The position numbers were made by a program, and so were the translations under genes. The notes beneath the pieces are model-generated. The model did no database searches. It worked only from the letters and a program-made list of their open reading frames with translations, and was not told the origin of the DNA. Below are positions 1 through 12,035 of a stretch of 64,000 nucleotides of DNA, piece after piece (within the stretch, counting starts at the first letter, position 1; every line of letters starts with the position of its first letter). This stretch comes from an uncultured Flavobacteriales bacterium (GTDB taxonomy: Bacteria > Bacteroidota > Bacteroidia > Flavobacteriales_F > PHOS-HE28), in NCBI GenBank assembly GCA_937872175.1, contig CALMPI010000035.1, forward strand, positions 1-64,000. Reading direction: 5' to 3'.

Positions 1-60
1 GTCGAACCGATGACCTCCTGCTTGCAAAGCAGGCGCTCTAGCCAGCTGAGCTAATTCCCC
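1..60 (-). tRNA. tRNA-Ala (anticodon TGC), partial
   Basis: Read on the minus strand this starts with GGGG and gives a D-arm (GCTCAGCTGGCTAGAGC), an anticodon stem-loop with TGC in the loop, and the beginning of the T-arm (GGTTCGA). The last ~16 nt, including the acceptor 3' strand, lie outside the window. It follows 16S and tRNA-Ile in the standard order 16S - tRNA-Ile - tRNA-Ala - 23S, so 23S should lie just beyond position 1. Confidence 0.95.
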
Positions 61-72
61 GTTCCCTATCCC

Positions 73-149
73 TGGTAGTCCTGCGCAGATTTGAACTGCG
101 GACCTCTACATTATCAGTGTAGCGCTCTAACCAGCTGAGCTACAGGACT
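73..149 (-). tRNA. tRNA-Ile (anticodon GAT)
   Basis: The minus strand folds as a complete tRNA of 77 nt: acceptor AGTCCTG/CAGGACT with discriminator A, D-arm, anticodon arm CTACA-CTGATAA-TGTAG with anticodon GAT, T-arm with GTTCAAATC, and an encoded CCA end. It lies in the 16S-23S spacer, about 105 nt downstream of the 16S 3' end. Confidence 0.97.
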
Positions 150-254
150 AGGAGATGGTCACGGTGGCACCGTTAAAAATATCATCCATCTGAGACAGCG
201 AAGGTCGGACCCTCTCCGGAGAGAGGGAACGAAGGGCTTGTCGAGCGATCGCTC

Positions 255-1782
<1,528 letters not shown>

Positions 1783-2151
1783 AAAGTTTGTTTGATCTTG
1801 GTCTCGACGTGGCCCTTCTTCTCGATCTGTGATCAAGAGGACCTTCTGCTGTTCTCAGAATGGACAATACTTCAAAGAACGTTTATGAGGTCCGGGACAT
1901 TCCCGGTCTTCAGACGTTGTCAGACCCTCGTTCCACGCGGACATTTCCGCGAGAGGGAGGGCAAAAGTAGCTGTTCGGTCGTTACCACCAACATGCCGGG
2001 GAAAGTTTTTTTGAACAACCCGCGCCCGGCGCTACTTACAGCCCTTCCAAAGGGTCAGAACGAAAGAACGTTTGCTCGAAAGCGGCTGCAAATGTAGGTG
2101 GTTGTCCTTCCTGAAACAACACCAAGGCAAGAATTTTTTCACACCCCGGCT
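1783..2151. other. rRNA operon leader and promoter region, no gene
   Basis: No coding gene is visible here. It holds the 16S leader and the rRNA promoter (2089-2119). A small hairpin (CACCCC...GGGGTG, 2142-2161) overlaps the end of the SDR gene. Confidence 0.6.
2089..2119 (-). promoter_or_regulatory. rRNA operon promoter (Bacteroidota type)
   Basis: On the minus strand TACATTTG (2089-2096) matches the Bacteroidota -7 consensus TAnnTTTG perfectly, with a TTG (2117-2119) 20 nt upstream as the -33 element. It is the only strong match in the leader and points into the 16S gene about 300 bp downstream. Confidence 0.65.
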
Positions 2152-2856
2152 TCAAGGGGTGCTGAGCGACATCGGTAACACCTTGCCGTTGAAGTAGTTA
2201 TGACCTTCGAGGAGGAAGCGGGCCACCTCCCCGCCCATGGCCTCGGCCGTCACTGGAGCTTGGTATCCCGGGAAGGCTTCGCGCAGCATATCGGTGTCCA
2301 CCGCCCCCAAGGCCAGGCAGTTACAACGGATGCGCCGGTCACGAAGCTCCTCGGCCAGGCATTCGGTGAGCCCCGCCAAGGCCATCTTCGACGCACTGTA
2401 GCCGGCCAGGCCGGGGAACTTCACGCTGCCCTGCACCCCGCCCATGCTGCCGATGTTCACCACATGCCCCGGTGGGTCGCCGCTCAACCGGTCCGCCAGG
2501 GCCTGCACCAACAGGAAGGGGACCGAGGCGTTCATGTGGAAGAGGGTGCGCAGGTCATCCAGGGTCCAGCTGCCAAAGTCACGCTTACGCAGCAGGCCGG
2601 CGTTGTTGAGCAGGCCAAGGACACGCCGCTCGCCCACCTGACGCACCACCCGGTCCACCGCTCCGTCCCCCGCCAGATCGAGCGCCAGGGCCTCCACCTT
2701 GCCCGGGGACCCAGCGCACACTTGCTGCAGAGCGCTCAGGGCCGCTTCATCGCGGGCGATCGCCAGGACCGTCCGTCCGTGCGTACCGGCCAGGGCCCGG
2801 ACCGCCTCACGGCCCACGCCCCGGCTGGCGCCGGTCACCACCACCAGGTCGTTCAT
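2152..2856 (-). CDS. Short-chain dehydrogenase/reductase (SDR family)
   Basis: A 234-aa classical SDR, presumably an NAD(P)(H)-dependent cytoplasmic oxidoreductase; the substrate cannot be told. The Rossmann motif TGASRGVG lies at about residues 8-15, the NNAG motif near 85, the catalytic Ser in the strand ending NIGSMGG, and the active-site YSASK near 154. Length is normal. An in-frame TTG two codons earlier (2862) would overlap the upstream mtgA stop codon; the ATG at 2856 is preferred. It is translationally close to mtgA and probably co-transcribed with it. Confidence 0.9.
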   Translation of the reverse strand: MNDLVVVTGASRGVGREAVRALAGTHGRTVLAIARDEAALSALQQVCAGSPGKVEALALDLAGDGAVDRVVRQVGERRVLGLLNNAGLLRKRDFGSWTLDDLRTLFHMNASVPFLLVQALADRLSGDPPGHVVNIGSMGGVQGSVKFPGLAGYSASKMALAGLTECLAEELRDRRIRCNCLALGAVDTDMLREAFPGYQAPVTAEAMGGEVARFLLEGHNYFNGKVLPMSLSTP

Positions 2857-2858
2857 GC

Positions 2859-3629
2859 TCAAGTCCGCTTGCGTTGTCTTCGACGTTCCTCGCGGCGCTG
2901 CTCGCGCAGTTCCTCGCGTTGCATCTCCACGCGTGCCCTGGCCAACACCTCCGGGTCGAGCTGGTCGCCGAGGTTATCCATCTGCCTGGCGATCCACTGT
3001 TGGCGCGACCGCACGAAGCCGCCCGGGCGCTGGCAGGAGTAGCGGCGTGGAGCAGGCAGTACGGCGGCCAGTAAGGCGGCCTCCTGCGCGCCGAGACGTG
3101 AAGCGCTCTTTCCGAAACACCGCTGTGCGGCGGCCTCCGCACCAAAGGTGCCCGGTCCGAGCTCGGCGACGTTCAGGTACACCTCCAGGATCCGCTCCTT
3201 GGACCAGAGCAATTCAACAAGCGCGGTGAACCAGACCTCGAGCCCCTTGCGCACCCAGGTGCGGCCCTGCCAGAGGAACACGTTCTTGGCCACCTGCTGG
3301 CTGATGGTGCTGGCGCCTTTCACCCGCCCCCTCCCCTTCCGTCGTTCGTTCTGATCAAGCGCCTTTTCGATGGCCTCGATGTCGAATCCGTGGTGGAACA
3401 TGAACTTCTGGTCCTCGGCGGCGATCACCGCGTTGGGGAGGGTGCGCGCCATGGCCTCCAAGGCGCGCCAGCTGCGGTCCGCCCGCCCCTGCTCGACGCG
3501 TTGAACAAGCATGGTGGACGTGACCGGCGGAGGAAGCACCGCCAGGATCAGCACCCAACCGATGCTCAGGCCGATGCACCAGAGGGCGACGGCCGCGAGG
3601 GTCCGGAAGAGGCGTCGCAGGAGGCGCAT
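2859..3629 (-). CDS. mtgA: Monofunctional biosynthetic peptidoglycan transglycosylase
   Basis: A 256-aa GT51 enzyme that polymerises lipid II into glycan strands at the outer face of the inner membrane. A single N-terminal membrane helix (about residues 10-32) precedes the transglycosylase domain. Family motifs are clear: EDQKFMFHHGFD with the catalytic Glu, GASTISQQVAKN, and a later KERILEVYLNVAE. No transpeptidase domain follows, so it is the monofunctional form. The C-terminus is an Arg-rich tail (EEQRREERRRQRKRT-like). A TTCTTTTG box lies 4 nt upstream of the ATG. Confidence 0.92.
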   Translation of the reverse strand: MRLLRRLFRTLAAVALWCIGLSIGWVLILAVLPPPVTSTMLVQRVEQGRADRSWRALEAMARTLPNAVIAAEDQKFMFHHGFDIEAIEKALDQNERRKGRGRVKGASTISQQVAKNVFLWQGRTWVRKGLEVWFTALVELLWSKERILEVYLNVAELGPGTFGAEAAAQRCFGKSASRLGAQEAALLAAVLPAPRRYSCQRPGGFVRSRQQWIARQMDNLGDQLDPEVLARARVEMQREELREQRREERRRQRKRT

Positions 3630-3633
3630 GCCA

Positions 3634-3641
3634 CAAAAGAA
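3634..3641 (-). promoter_or_regulatory. Possible -7 promoter element of mtgA
   Basis: TTCTTTTG on the minus strand is one mismatch from TAnnTTTG and ends 4 nt before the mtgA ATG. The same spacing recurs at other genes in this window. Confidence 0.3.
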
Positions 3642-3689
3642 CGAAGCGGTGCCGTACGGGCACCGCTCCGATCGATCCAGCGGACGTCG

Positions 3690-4049
3690 TTACCCCTGTT
3701 GCTTGCGCCGGACGATGAGGTGGTGCGCGATGAGGGCCGCTCCCCCGAAGACGAGGACGCAGATGAAATAAGGCAGCGGATAGTCCTCTCCGCTCGCGGG
3801 CAGGTGCCCGTACATGGCCCCCTCCATGAAATGCCCGAAGAGGAGCCCCAGCCCGATGGCGAGGAGGAAGAGCCCGTTGCGCAGCCCGCGCATGGGCACC
3901 TCCCGGTCCTGCAGGCTGCCGGGGTCCATGCCCTTGTCGATCATGGCCATGCGCTGGCGGTGCCGGGCGGTGACCGATACGTAAACGATCCCGAAGACCA
4001 TCGCGAAGAGCGTGACCGGGATGAAGACCTCTGCTGCTGGCGTTCCCAT
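3690..4049 (-). CDS. Small integral membrane protein (DUF6249-like)
   Basis: A 119-aa protein with three predicted membrane helices (about residues 8-28, 58-75 and 92-112) separated by short basic or acidic loops, one of which reads RQRMAMIDKGMDP. The pattern 'helix - xRxRMAMIDKGMDP - two helices' resembles the uncharacterised DUF6249 membrane proteins often found next to ECF sigma factors in Bacteroidota; this assignment is from memory of the pattern. It is divergent from the sigma-factor gene. A TTG two codons upstream (4055) is an alternative start. Confidence 0.75.
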   Translation of the reverse strand: MGTPAAEVFIPVTLFAMVFGIVYVSVTARHRQRMAMIDKGMDPGSLQDREVPMRGLRNGLFLLAIGLGLLFGHFMEGAMYGHLPASGEDYPLPYFICVLVFGGAALIAHHLIVRRKQQG

Positions 4050-4222
4050 GTTCAAGTGCGGTTGTGCTGGTGTGACGCCGGCGGCCCCCGGGTCGGTTAC
4101 GATCGATGGTCAGCGGTCCAACGCGCTCAACCCGGGAATGCGCCGTTCGTGTGTAGGCATCGTTCTACGTGAGCCTGGACCAGCACCTTCGTAACCGCAA
4201 CGACCGAATCACCGTCCCATCC

Positions 4223-4795
4223 ATGACCGGTCCCATGCCCGAGGAGGAGCTCATCGAAGCCGCCCGCAAGGGTGACCAGCAGGCGTATGCCCGGCTGATG
4301 CGCTCGTACAAGCACATGGTGTACACCGTGTGCATGCGGGTGCTGCGGAACCGCGAGGAGGCCGAGGAGGCCACCCAGGACAGTTTCGTGAAGGCCTATC
4401 GGAACCTCGCCTCCTATCAGGGGGGCGCACGCTTCAGCACGTGGCTGTACAGCATCGCCTACCGCACGGCGCTATCCGCGTTGCGGGCGCGTCGCACCGG
4501 AACGGTGGATCTGGAGGCCGCACCGGACCGCGTGCTGGCAGGGCCTGCACCGGCGTTCGGCCATGCGCAGGACCTGCATGCGATGGTGGAGGAGGCGCTT
4601 TCCAGGATGCCGGCGGAGGATGCGGCGCTGATGACCTTTTACTACCTGCAGGACCGTAGCGTGGAGGAGATCGTAACCATCACGGGCCTCTCGGTGTCCA
4701 ACGTGAAGGTGAAGCTGCACCGGGCGCGCAAACGGATGCTCGAGCTGGTGCAGGGCCACTGGAAAGCCGAGGCATGGACGCTGATCAACGACTGA
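4223..4795 (+). CDS. ECF-type RNA polymerase sigma factor
   Basis: A 190-aa sigma-70 family protein of the extracytoplasmic-function class, which directs RNA polymerase to a specific promoter set. Region 2 contains the core-binding and -10 recognition helices (DQQAYARLMRSYKHMVYTVC, then EEAEEATQDSFVKAYRNL), and region 4 is a helix-turn-helix (DRSVEEIVTITGLSVSNVKV, then LHRARKRM). Regions 1 and 3 are absent, as usual for ECF factors. The ATG at 4223 gives the typical short N-terminus; an upstream in-frame GTG at 4169 would add 18 residues. It overlaps the next gene by 22 bp, which suggests translational coupling to its regulator. Confidence 0.92.
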   Translation: MTGPMPEEELIEAARKGDQQAYARLMRSYKHMVYTVCMRVLRNREEAEEATQDSFVKAYRNLASYQGGARFSTWLYSIAYRTALSALRARRTGTVDLEAAPDRVLAGPAPAFGHAQDLHAMVEEALSRMPAEDAALMTFYYLQDRSVEEIVTITGLSVSNVKVKLHRARKRMLELVQGHWKAEAWTLIND

Positions 4796-5178
4796 AGGAC
4801 GATGGGCAGGACGCGCGGCTGCGCGCTCTTTTCCATGGTGCCGGGCCGCTGCCCGCACCGGACGACCTGGAACAGCGGGTGCTGGCGCGGTTGAGCACCG
4901 CCCCGGCGCGTGTGCCGGTGGACAGCAGGCCCCTGCTGAGCTGGAAGGCGTGGGTGGGTGCCCTGGTCGCGTTCCTGGGCTTGTGGCTGTGGGCGGCCCT
5001 GCCCTCCACGACGGTGTTGCCCTCCGCGGCCATGCCGGAGTTCGCCCTGCCCAAGGTGGATGTGCTCCTCGCGCTGCTTTCCACGCCGTGGACCTTGATG
5101 ACCATCGCCACCGGCGCGCTGCTCCTGCTCCTGGACACCGTGCTGATCCGGCCCCGACTGGCCGCCCGCTCCGTCTAG
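4774..5178 (+). CDS. Probable anti-sigma factor, membrane protein
   Basis: A 134-aa protein whose first ~65 residues are soluble (with an LEQRVLARL helix) and which then has two membrane helices (about 67-88 and 101-124). No family is recognised with certainty. It starts inside the ECF sigma gene (22-bp overlap), the usual arrangement for an anti-sigma factor that sequesters its sigma at the membrane; that role is inferred from position and topology. The 3' end overlaps the convergent tpx gene by 4 bp. Confidence 0.75.
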   Translation: MDADQRLKDDGQDARLRALFHGAGPLPAPDDLEQRVLARLSTAPARVPVDSRPLLSWKAWVGALVAFLGLWLWAALPSTTVLPSAAMPEFALPKVDVLLALLSTPWTLMTIATGALLLLLDTVLIRPRLAARSV

Positions 5179-5660
5179 AGCAACGGTCGCACCGCGGCGA
5201 TCACCGCCTCGTAGTCCGGCTCGGCGCCCAGTTCCGGGGTGAGCTCGAAATGCCGGATGACGCCCTGGCGGTCGATGACCCAGACCGCACGGCAATGCAG
5301 TCCTTCCATCGGCCCTTCGGCGATCGCGGCACCCCAGCCGGTGGCCATGTCGCGGTAGCGGAAGTCACTTCCCGTGTGCACGTTGGTGATGCCCTCGGTC
5401 TCGCAGAAGCGCTTCATGGCGAAGGGCAGGTCCATGCTGACGACCAGCACATGGGCGCCGAGGCCGGCGGCCTTCTGGTTGAAGGTGCGGGTCTCGGTGG
5501 CGCACACACTGGTGTCCAGGCTGGGCAGGCAGAAGAGCACGACCACCTCACCGCGGAGGGAGGCCAGCTCGTGGTTCGACTTGTCCTGCTTGACATAGCG
5601 GAGGGCCGGAGCGGCCTGGCCGACGGCGGGCAGGGCGGAAAGGGTGCGGGGTTGGGGCAT
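5175..5660 (-). CDS. tpx: Thiol peroxidase (Tpx-type peroxiredoxin)
   Basis: A 161-aa atypical 2-Cys peroxiredoxin that reduces lipid and other hydroperoxides using thioredoxin. The peroxidatic Cys53 lies in the hallmark PSLDTSVC, and the resolving Cys86 in RFCETEG, at the spacing typical of Tpx. The fold continues with GSDFRYRDMATGWG and a C-terminal VIAAVRPLL. Length is normal, and there is no signal peptide, so it acts in the cytoplasm. It is transcribed alone, convergent with the anti-sigma gene. Confidence 0.93.
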   Translation of the reverse strand: MPQPRTLSALPAVGQAAPALRYVKQDKSNHELASLRGEVVVLFCLPSLDTSVCATETRTFNQKAAGLGAHVLVVSMDLPFAMKRFCETEGITNVHTGSDFRYRDMATGWGAAIAEGPMEGLHCRAVWVIDRQGVIRHFELTPELGAEPDYEAVIAAVRPLL

Positions 5661-5734
5661 GGGTCTGGGTTCAAGCGGTCCATCCCCTGACGCTGGCGCG
5701 ACGGGGCGGAGATGGGCGGAACGCCGGGCGCCCG

Positions 5735-7990
<2,256 letters not shown>

Positions 7991-8000
7991 GAGGGGTGGC

Positions 8001-8008
8001 CAAAGGTA
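8001..8008 (-). promoter_or_regulatory. -7 promoter element of purL
   Basis: TACCTTTG on the minus strand is a perfect TAnnTTTG. It ends 10 nt before the purL ATG, leaving room for only a very short 5' leader. Confidence 0.5.
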
Positions 8009-8063
8009 ACCGCCACATCCCAGCGACCCGTCCCACGGACATCCCCCACCCCACCCTCGCGTC

Positions 8064-8070
8064 TACCTTG
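8064..8070 (+). promoter_or_regulatory. Possible -7 element, membrane-protein operon
   Basis: TACCTTG, a one-base-shorter version of the -7 consensus, ends 8 nt before the ATG at 8079. The same heptamer precedes the starts at 11046 and 59705. Confidence 0.3.
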
Positions 8071-8078
8071 TGCCGCCC

Positions 8079-9389
8079 ATGTCAGGCCTGCTGCTCGCCA
8101 CGGCATACACCGCAGTGCTGCTGTACCTCGGCCGCCGGATGACGCTGTTCCGCGGGGTGCCCGGGATCGGCGGGCACGGACTTGCGGCACTGTTCGGGTT
8201 GAAGCTGCTGGCCGGGGCCGTCTTGTTCGGGGTGTACACCCACGTGTATCCCGATCGCCACACGGCCGACATTTTCAAGTACTTCGATGACAGCGCCGTG
8301 ATGCACGACGCGCTGTGGGAGCGTCCGATGGACTTCCTGCGCATGCTCACGGGGGTGGGCAACGACTCCCCCTACTTCACCGAGCGCTACTACCTGGTGA
8401 TGAACAACTGGGTGCGGCAGTACGAGAACAACGTGTACAACGACTCGCACACGATGATCCGGCTGAATGCGGTGCTGCGGATCCTGAGCCACGGGCACTA
8501 CGCGGTGCACACCGCGTTCGCGTGCGCCTTCAGCATGGTGGGGCTGGTGGCCCTGCACCGCGCGCTGGCCCCTTGGGCGAAGGGGATGGAGCGCGGGCTC
8601 GCCGCGGTGGTGTTCCTGTGGCCCAGCGTGCTGTTCTGGCCGAGCGCCCCCTTGAAGGAAAGTCTGCTCATGCTCGGCCTCGGGCTCTTCCTGTGGGGCG
8701 CGTTGCACATCGGCCGGCCGCGCCGTCCGGTCATCCTGGCGGCGGTGATCGGACTCGCGGTGATGCTGCTGGTGAAGTTCTACGTGCTGTTCTGCCTGGT
8801 GCCGGGCGTGCTGGCCGTGCTGCTGCAGCGTTGGCGCGGCGGCGGCATCGGGCGCTATGCGCTGGCCACCCACCTGGGGGCGGTGGTGCTCGTGATGGTC
8901 TCCGGCACGCTGTTCCCGGGCTACGATGTGCTGGAACTGTTCCGTGTGAAGCAGAAGGACTTCATCGGCATGGCGACGGGCGTGGGCAGTGGCAGCCTGG
9001 TGGAGATGCCCCTGCTCGGCGACGGCGTGTGGGGCTTCGTGCGCAACGCCCCGCACGCGCTGTACATGACCTTCCTGTCGCCCTTCGAGGCGGCCGGCCG
9101 GGGCGCGGTGGGCCTGGCGGGTGCGCTGGAGAACGCGGCGCTGCTCCTGCTGCCCGTGCTGGCGCTCTGGCGGCGCAGGTCCTGGCCGCACATGGACCGG
9201 TCGGCCCTGCTCTTCACCTGCTCCTTCCTGCTGTTGCTCGCGCTGGTGATCGGCTGGACGGTGCCGGTGGTGGGCGCCCTGGTGCGCTACCGCGTGCCCC
9301 TGCTGCCCTTCGTGGGCCTGCTGGCCCTGCTGCTGGTGGACACCCGTCGGCTGCCGACCTTCGTGGCCCGCCTGCTCCGCGCCACATGA
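8079..9389 (+). CDS. Multi-pass membrane protein of unknown function
   Basis: A 436-aa protein with roughly eight to nine hydrophobic helices spread over its length. A hydrophilic stretch after the second helix (about residues 55-125) contains FKYFDDSAVMHDAL and NVYNDSHTMIRLNA. The layout resembles membrane glycosyltransferases of the GT-C type or O-antigen-like membrane proteins, but no catalytic motif is certain, so the function is left open. An in-frame GTG at 8070 is an alternative start. Its stop overlaps the ATG of the amidohydrolase lipoprotein, so the two form an operon. Confidence 0.8.
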   Translation: MSGLLLATAYTAVLLYLGRRMTLFRGVPGIGGHGLAALFGLKLLAGAVLFGVYTHVYPDRHTADIFKYFDDSAVMHDALWERPMDFLRMLTGVGNDSPYFTERYYLVMNNWVRQYENNVYNDSHTMIRLNAVLRILSHGHYAVHTAFACAFSMVGLVALHRALAPWAKGMERGLAAVVFLWPSVLFWPSAPLKESLLMLGLGLFLWGALHIGRPRRPVILAAVIGLAVMLLVKFYVLFCLVPGVLAVLLQRWRGGGIGRYALATHLGAVVLVMVSGTLFPGYDVLELFRVKQKDFIGMATGVGSGSLVEMPLLGDGVWGFVRNAPHALYMTFLSPFEAAGRGAVGLAGALENAALLLLPVLALWRRRSWPHMDRSALLFTCSFLLLLALVIGWTVPVVGALVRYRVPLLPFVGLLALLLVDTRRLPTFVARLLRAT

Positions 9390-11029
9390 AGACCCTGTTT
9401 CCAACCATCGCCGCAACCTTGTGCGCAGGCGTGCTCCTGCTCACCGGCTGCTTCCAGCATGTGGAGGCCGACCTGGTGGTGCACAACGCGGTGATCCACA
9501 GCATGGATGAGGCCGGCACGGTGCACCAGGCCATGGCGGTGAAGGATGGACGCATCCTCGAGCTGGGCCCCGAGCGCGAGATCCTGAACCGGTACCGGGC
9601 CAAGGAGCGCTACGACGCCGCCGGCCGCTCGGTCTACCCCGGCTTCATCGACGGCCACTGTCACTTCCTGGGCTACGGGCTCAACAAGCAGAAGGTGGAC
9701 CTCACGGGCGCCCGCAGCTGGGCCGAGGTGCTGGAGCGCACGGCCGCGTTCGCCCGCACCCATCCCGGAACGGGTTGGCTGCTGGGCCGGGGCTGGGACC
9801 AGAACGACTGGCCCGGCGCACCCTGGCCGGACAACACCGCGTTGGACTCGCTCTTCCCCGACCGCCCCGTGCTGCTGCAACGCGTGGACGGACATGCCGC
9901 CGTGGTGAACAGCGCGGCCATGCGCACCGTGGGGCTCGACGTGGAGGCCGAGGTGGAGGGCGGATTGCTGGTGAAGCGCGACGGCCGCCCCACGGGCCTG
10001 CTGGTGGACAACGCGGTGAACGTGTTCCAGCGCATCTTCGATGATGCGGACGAGGCCACCAAGCGACAGGCCCTGCTCGACGCGCAGGCCGACTGCCTTG
10101 CGGCCGGGCTGACGATGGTGGTGGACGCCGGGCTGGACACCAACACCATCGCCCTCATCCGCCGCATGCAGCAGGAAGGCGCCCTCCGGATCCGCGTGTA
10201 CGCCATGGTGGCCGATGCTGCGGCGAACCTCGCGCACTTCGCGGAGCACGGGGCCATCGACGACGAGCGGTTGAAGGTGAACAGCGTGAAGGTCTACGCG
10301 GATGGCGCACTGGGCTCCCGCGGGGCGCTGCTGAAGGCCCCGTACCACGACCAGGCCGGACATCATGGCCTGCAGCTGGCCACGCGCGAACACTTCGCGG
10401 AGGTGGCCGTCTGGTGCAAGGCGCACGGCTTCCAGATGAACACGCACTGCATCGGCGACAGCGCCAACAAGCTGCTGCTGGACGTGTACGGCGAAGTGCT
10501 CGGCGGCACCAACGACCTTCGGTGGCGGATCGAGCATGCGCAGGTGGTGTCGCCCCAGGACAGGCCGCTCTTCGCGCGGTACAGCATCGTGCCGAGCGTG
10601 CAACCCACTCACGCGACCAGCGACGGCCCGTGGGCGGAACAGCGGCTGGGGCCCGACCGGATCGCCCATGCCTATGCCTACGAGGACCTGCGCCGCACCA
10701 TGGGCCTGGTGGCGCTGGGCACGGACTTCCCCGTGGAGGGCATCGACCCGCTGCAGACCTACCGCAGCGCCGTGCTGCGGCAGGCGGCGGACGGCTGGCC
10801 CGAGGGCGGGTACCAGCCGGCGAACGCGCTGAAGCCGATGGACGCCCTGCGCGGCATCACCATCTGGAACGCGCTGGCCACCTTCACGGAGGATGAGCTC
10901 GGCAGCCTTGAACCGGGGAAGCGGGCGGACCTGACGGTGGTGGACCGCGACCTGGCGAAGGCCGATGCCGAGGGCCTGCGCAAGGCCCGCGTGGTGGCCA
11001 CCTTCGTGAACGGCGAGCGCCTGCACTGA
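9386..11029 (+). CDS. Amidohydrolase family lipoprotein (YtcJ-like)
   Basis: A 547-aa metal-dependent hydrolase of the amidohydrolase superfamily. The N-terminus is a lipoprotein signal ending in LLLTGC, so it is probably anchored in the periplasm or outer membrane. Metal-site motifs appear in order: FIDGHCHF (HxH), KVYADGALGSRG, NTHCIGDSANK, RIEHAQVV and LGTDFPVEG with the last Asp. The small beta-sandwich halves lie at both ends (NAVIHSMDEAG and GKRADLTVVD). Length is typical of YtcJ/Amidohydro_3 proteins. The substrate is unknown. The start overlaps the preceding stop (ATGA). Confidence 0.92.
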   Translation: MKTLFPTIAATLCAGVLLLTGCFQHVEADLVVHNAVIHSMDEAGTVHQAMAVKDGRILELGPEREILNRYRAKERYDAAGRSVYPGFIDGHCHFLGYGLNKQKVDLTGARSWAEVLERTAAFARTHPGTGWLLGRGWDQNDWPGAPWPDNTALDSLFPDRPVLLQRVDGHAAVVNSAAMRTVGLDVEAEVEGGLLVKRDGRPTGLLVDNAVNVFQRIFDDADEATKRQALLDAQADCLAAGLTMVVDAGLDTNTIALIRRMQQEGALRIRVYAMVADAAANLAHFAEHGAIDDERLKVNSVKVYADGALGSRGALLKAPYHDQAGHHGLQLATREHFAEVAVWCKAHGFQMNTHCIGDSANKLLLDVYGEVLGGTNDLRWRIEHAQVVSPQDRPLFARYSIVPSVQPTHATSDGPWAEQRLGPDRIAHAYAYEDLRRTMGLVALGTDFPVEGIDPLQTYRSAVLRQAADGWPEGGYQPANALKPMDALRGITIWNALATFTEDELGSLEPGKRADLTVVDRDLAKADAEGLRKARVVATFVNGERLH

Positions 11030-11032
11030 CGA

Positions 11033-11039
11033 TACCTTG
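11033..11039 (+). promoter_or_regulatory. Possible -7 element, deacetylase operon
   Basis: TACCTTG ends 6 nt before the ATG at 11046, with the same heptamer and a similar spacing to those at 8064 and 59711. Confidence 0.3.
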
Positions 11040-11045
11040 GCCACG

Positions 11046-12035
11046 ATGACCACCGGTGCGTTCGTGCTCTCGCTCGACTTCGAGCTGTACTGGGGCATGC
11101 GCGACCGGCGCACGCTGGAGGCCTACGGTCCACGGATCCTGGGCGTGCGCCAGGCGCTGCCGCGCATGCTCGCCGCCTTCGATGCGCATGGCGTGAAGGC
11201 CACGGTCGCCACCGTGGGGCTGCTCTTCTTCCGCGACAAGGCCTCCCTGCAGGCGGGACTGCCGGCGCTGCGGCCCGGCTACACGAACACGATGCTCTCG
11301 CCCTACCACGGCCACATCGATGGCATCGGTGTGGACGAGCAGCACGACCCCTACCACTTCGGGGCCTCCCTCGTCCGGCTGATCCAGCAGCATCCCGCGC
11401 ACGAGATCGCCGGACACACCTTCAGCCACTACTACTGCCTGGAGCGGGGCCAGACCGAGGCGGAGTTCGCCGCCGACCTCGAAGCGGCCCAACGCGCCGC
11501 TGCGGCGTTCGGGATCACGTTGAGGAGCTTCGTGTTCCCACGCAACCAGTACAACGAGCGCTACCTGGCCGTGTGCCATGCCCATGGCATCCGGGCCTAC
11601 CGCGGCAACGAGCGCAGCTGGCTGTACGATGCGCGCAACCGCGACGACGAATCGCGCTTCCGCCGGGCCCTGCGCCTGCTGGACACCTGGCTGCCGCTCA
11701 GCGGGCCCAACACCCACACCTGGCCGGTGGTGCAGGACGGTCTGCCGGTGGATGTGCCGTCCAGCCGCTTCCTACGCCCGTGGTCACCGCGCTACGCGCT
11801 GCTGGACGGGTTGAAGCTGCGGCGCATCACCCGGGCCATGGACCACGCGGCGCAGCGCGGCGAACTGTTCCATCTCTGGTGGCATCCGCACAACTTCGGC
11901 GCCGACCTGGAGCGCAACATGGCCTTTCTGGAGCGCGTGCTCGCGCATTACACGCACCTCCACCGCAGCACCGGCCTGCGCAGCCTTACCATGGCCGAGG
12001 TGGCCGAGGAAGCCCGATCCCGCCATGGCCACTGA
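11046..12035 (+). CDS. Polysaccharide deacetylase family protein
   Basis: A 329-aa NodB-homology protein expected to remove N-acetyl groups from a surface or capsular sugar. The N-terminal SLDFELYW carries the metal or catalytic acidic residues, and the HTFSHYYC segment supplies the His pair. There is no clear signal peptide, so it probably acts on a cytoplasmic precursor. An in-frame TTG at 11037 lies in the promoter-like box and is less likely as start. It overlaps the formyltransferase gene by 11 bp, suggesting that both modify the same sugar. Confidence 0.85.
   Translation: MTTGAFVLSLDFELYWGMRDRRTLEAYGPRILGVRQALPRMLAAFDAHGVKATVATVGLLFFRDKASLQAGLPALRPGYTNTMLSPYHGHIDGIGVDEQHDPYHFGASLVRLIQQHPAHEIAGHTFSHYYCLERGQTEAEFAADLEAAQRAAAAFGITLRSFVFPRNQYNERYLAVCHAHGIRAYRGNERSWLYDARNRDDESRFRRALRLLDTWLPLSGPNTHTWPVVQDGLPVDVPSSRFLRPWSPRYALLDGLKLRRITRAMDHAAQRGELFHLWWHPHNFGADLERNMAFLERVLAHYTHLHRSTGLRSLTMAEVAEEARSRHGH

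Noticed and set aside
2142-2161. Hairpin CACCCC...GGGGTG as terminator of the SDR gene
   Set aside because: On the minus strand the stem is followed by A residues, not T, and it overlaps the coding end; the T-run lies on the wrong side.
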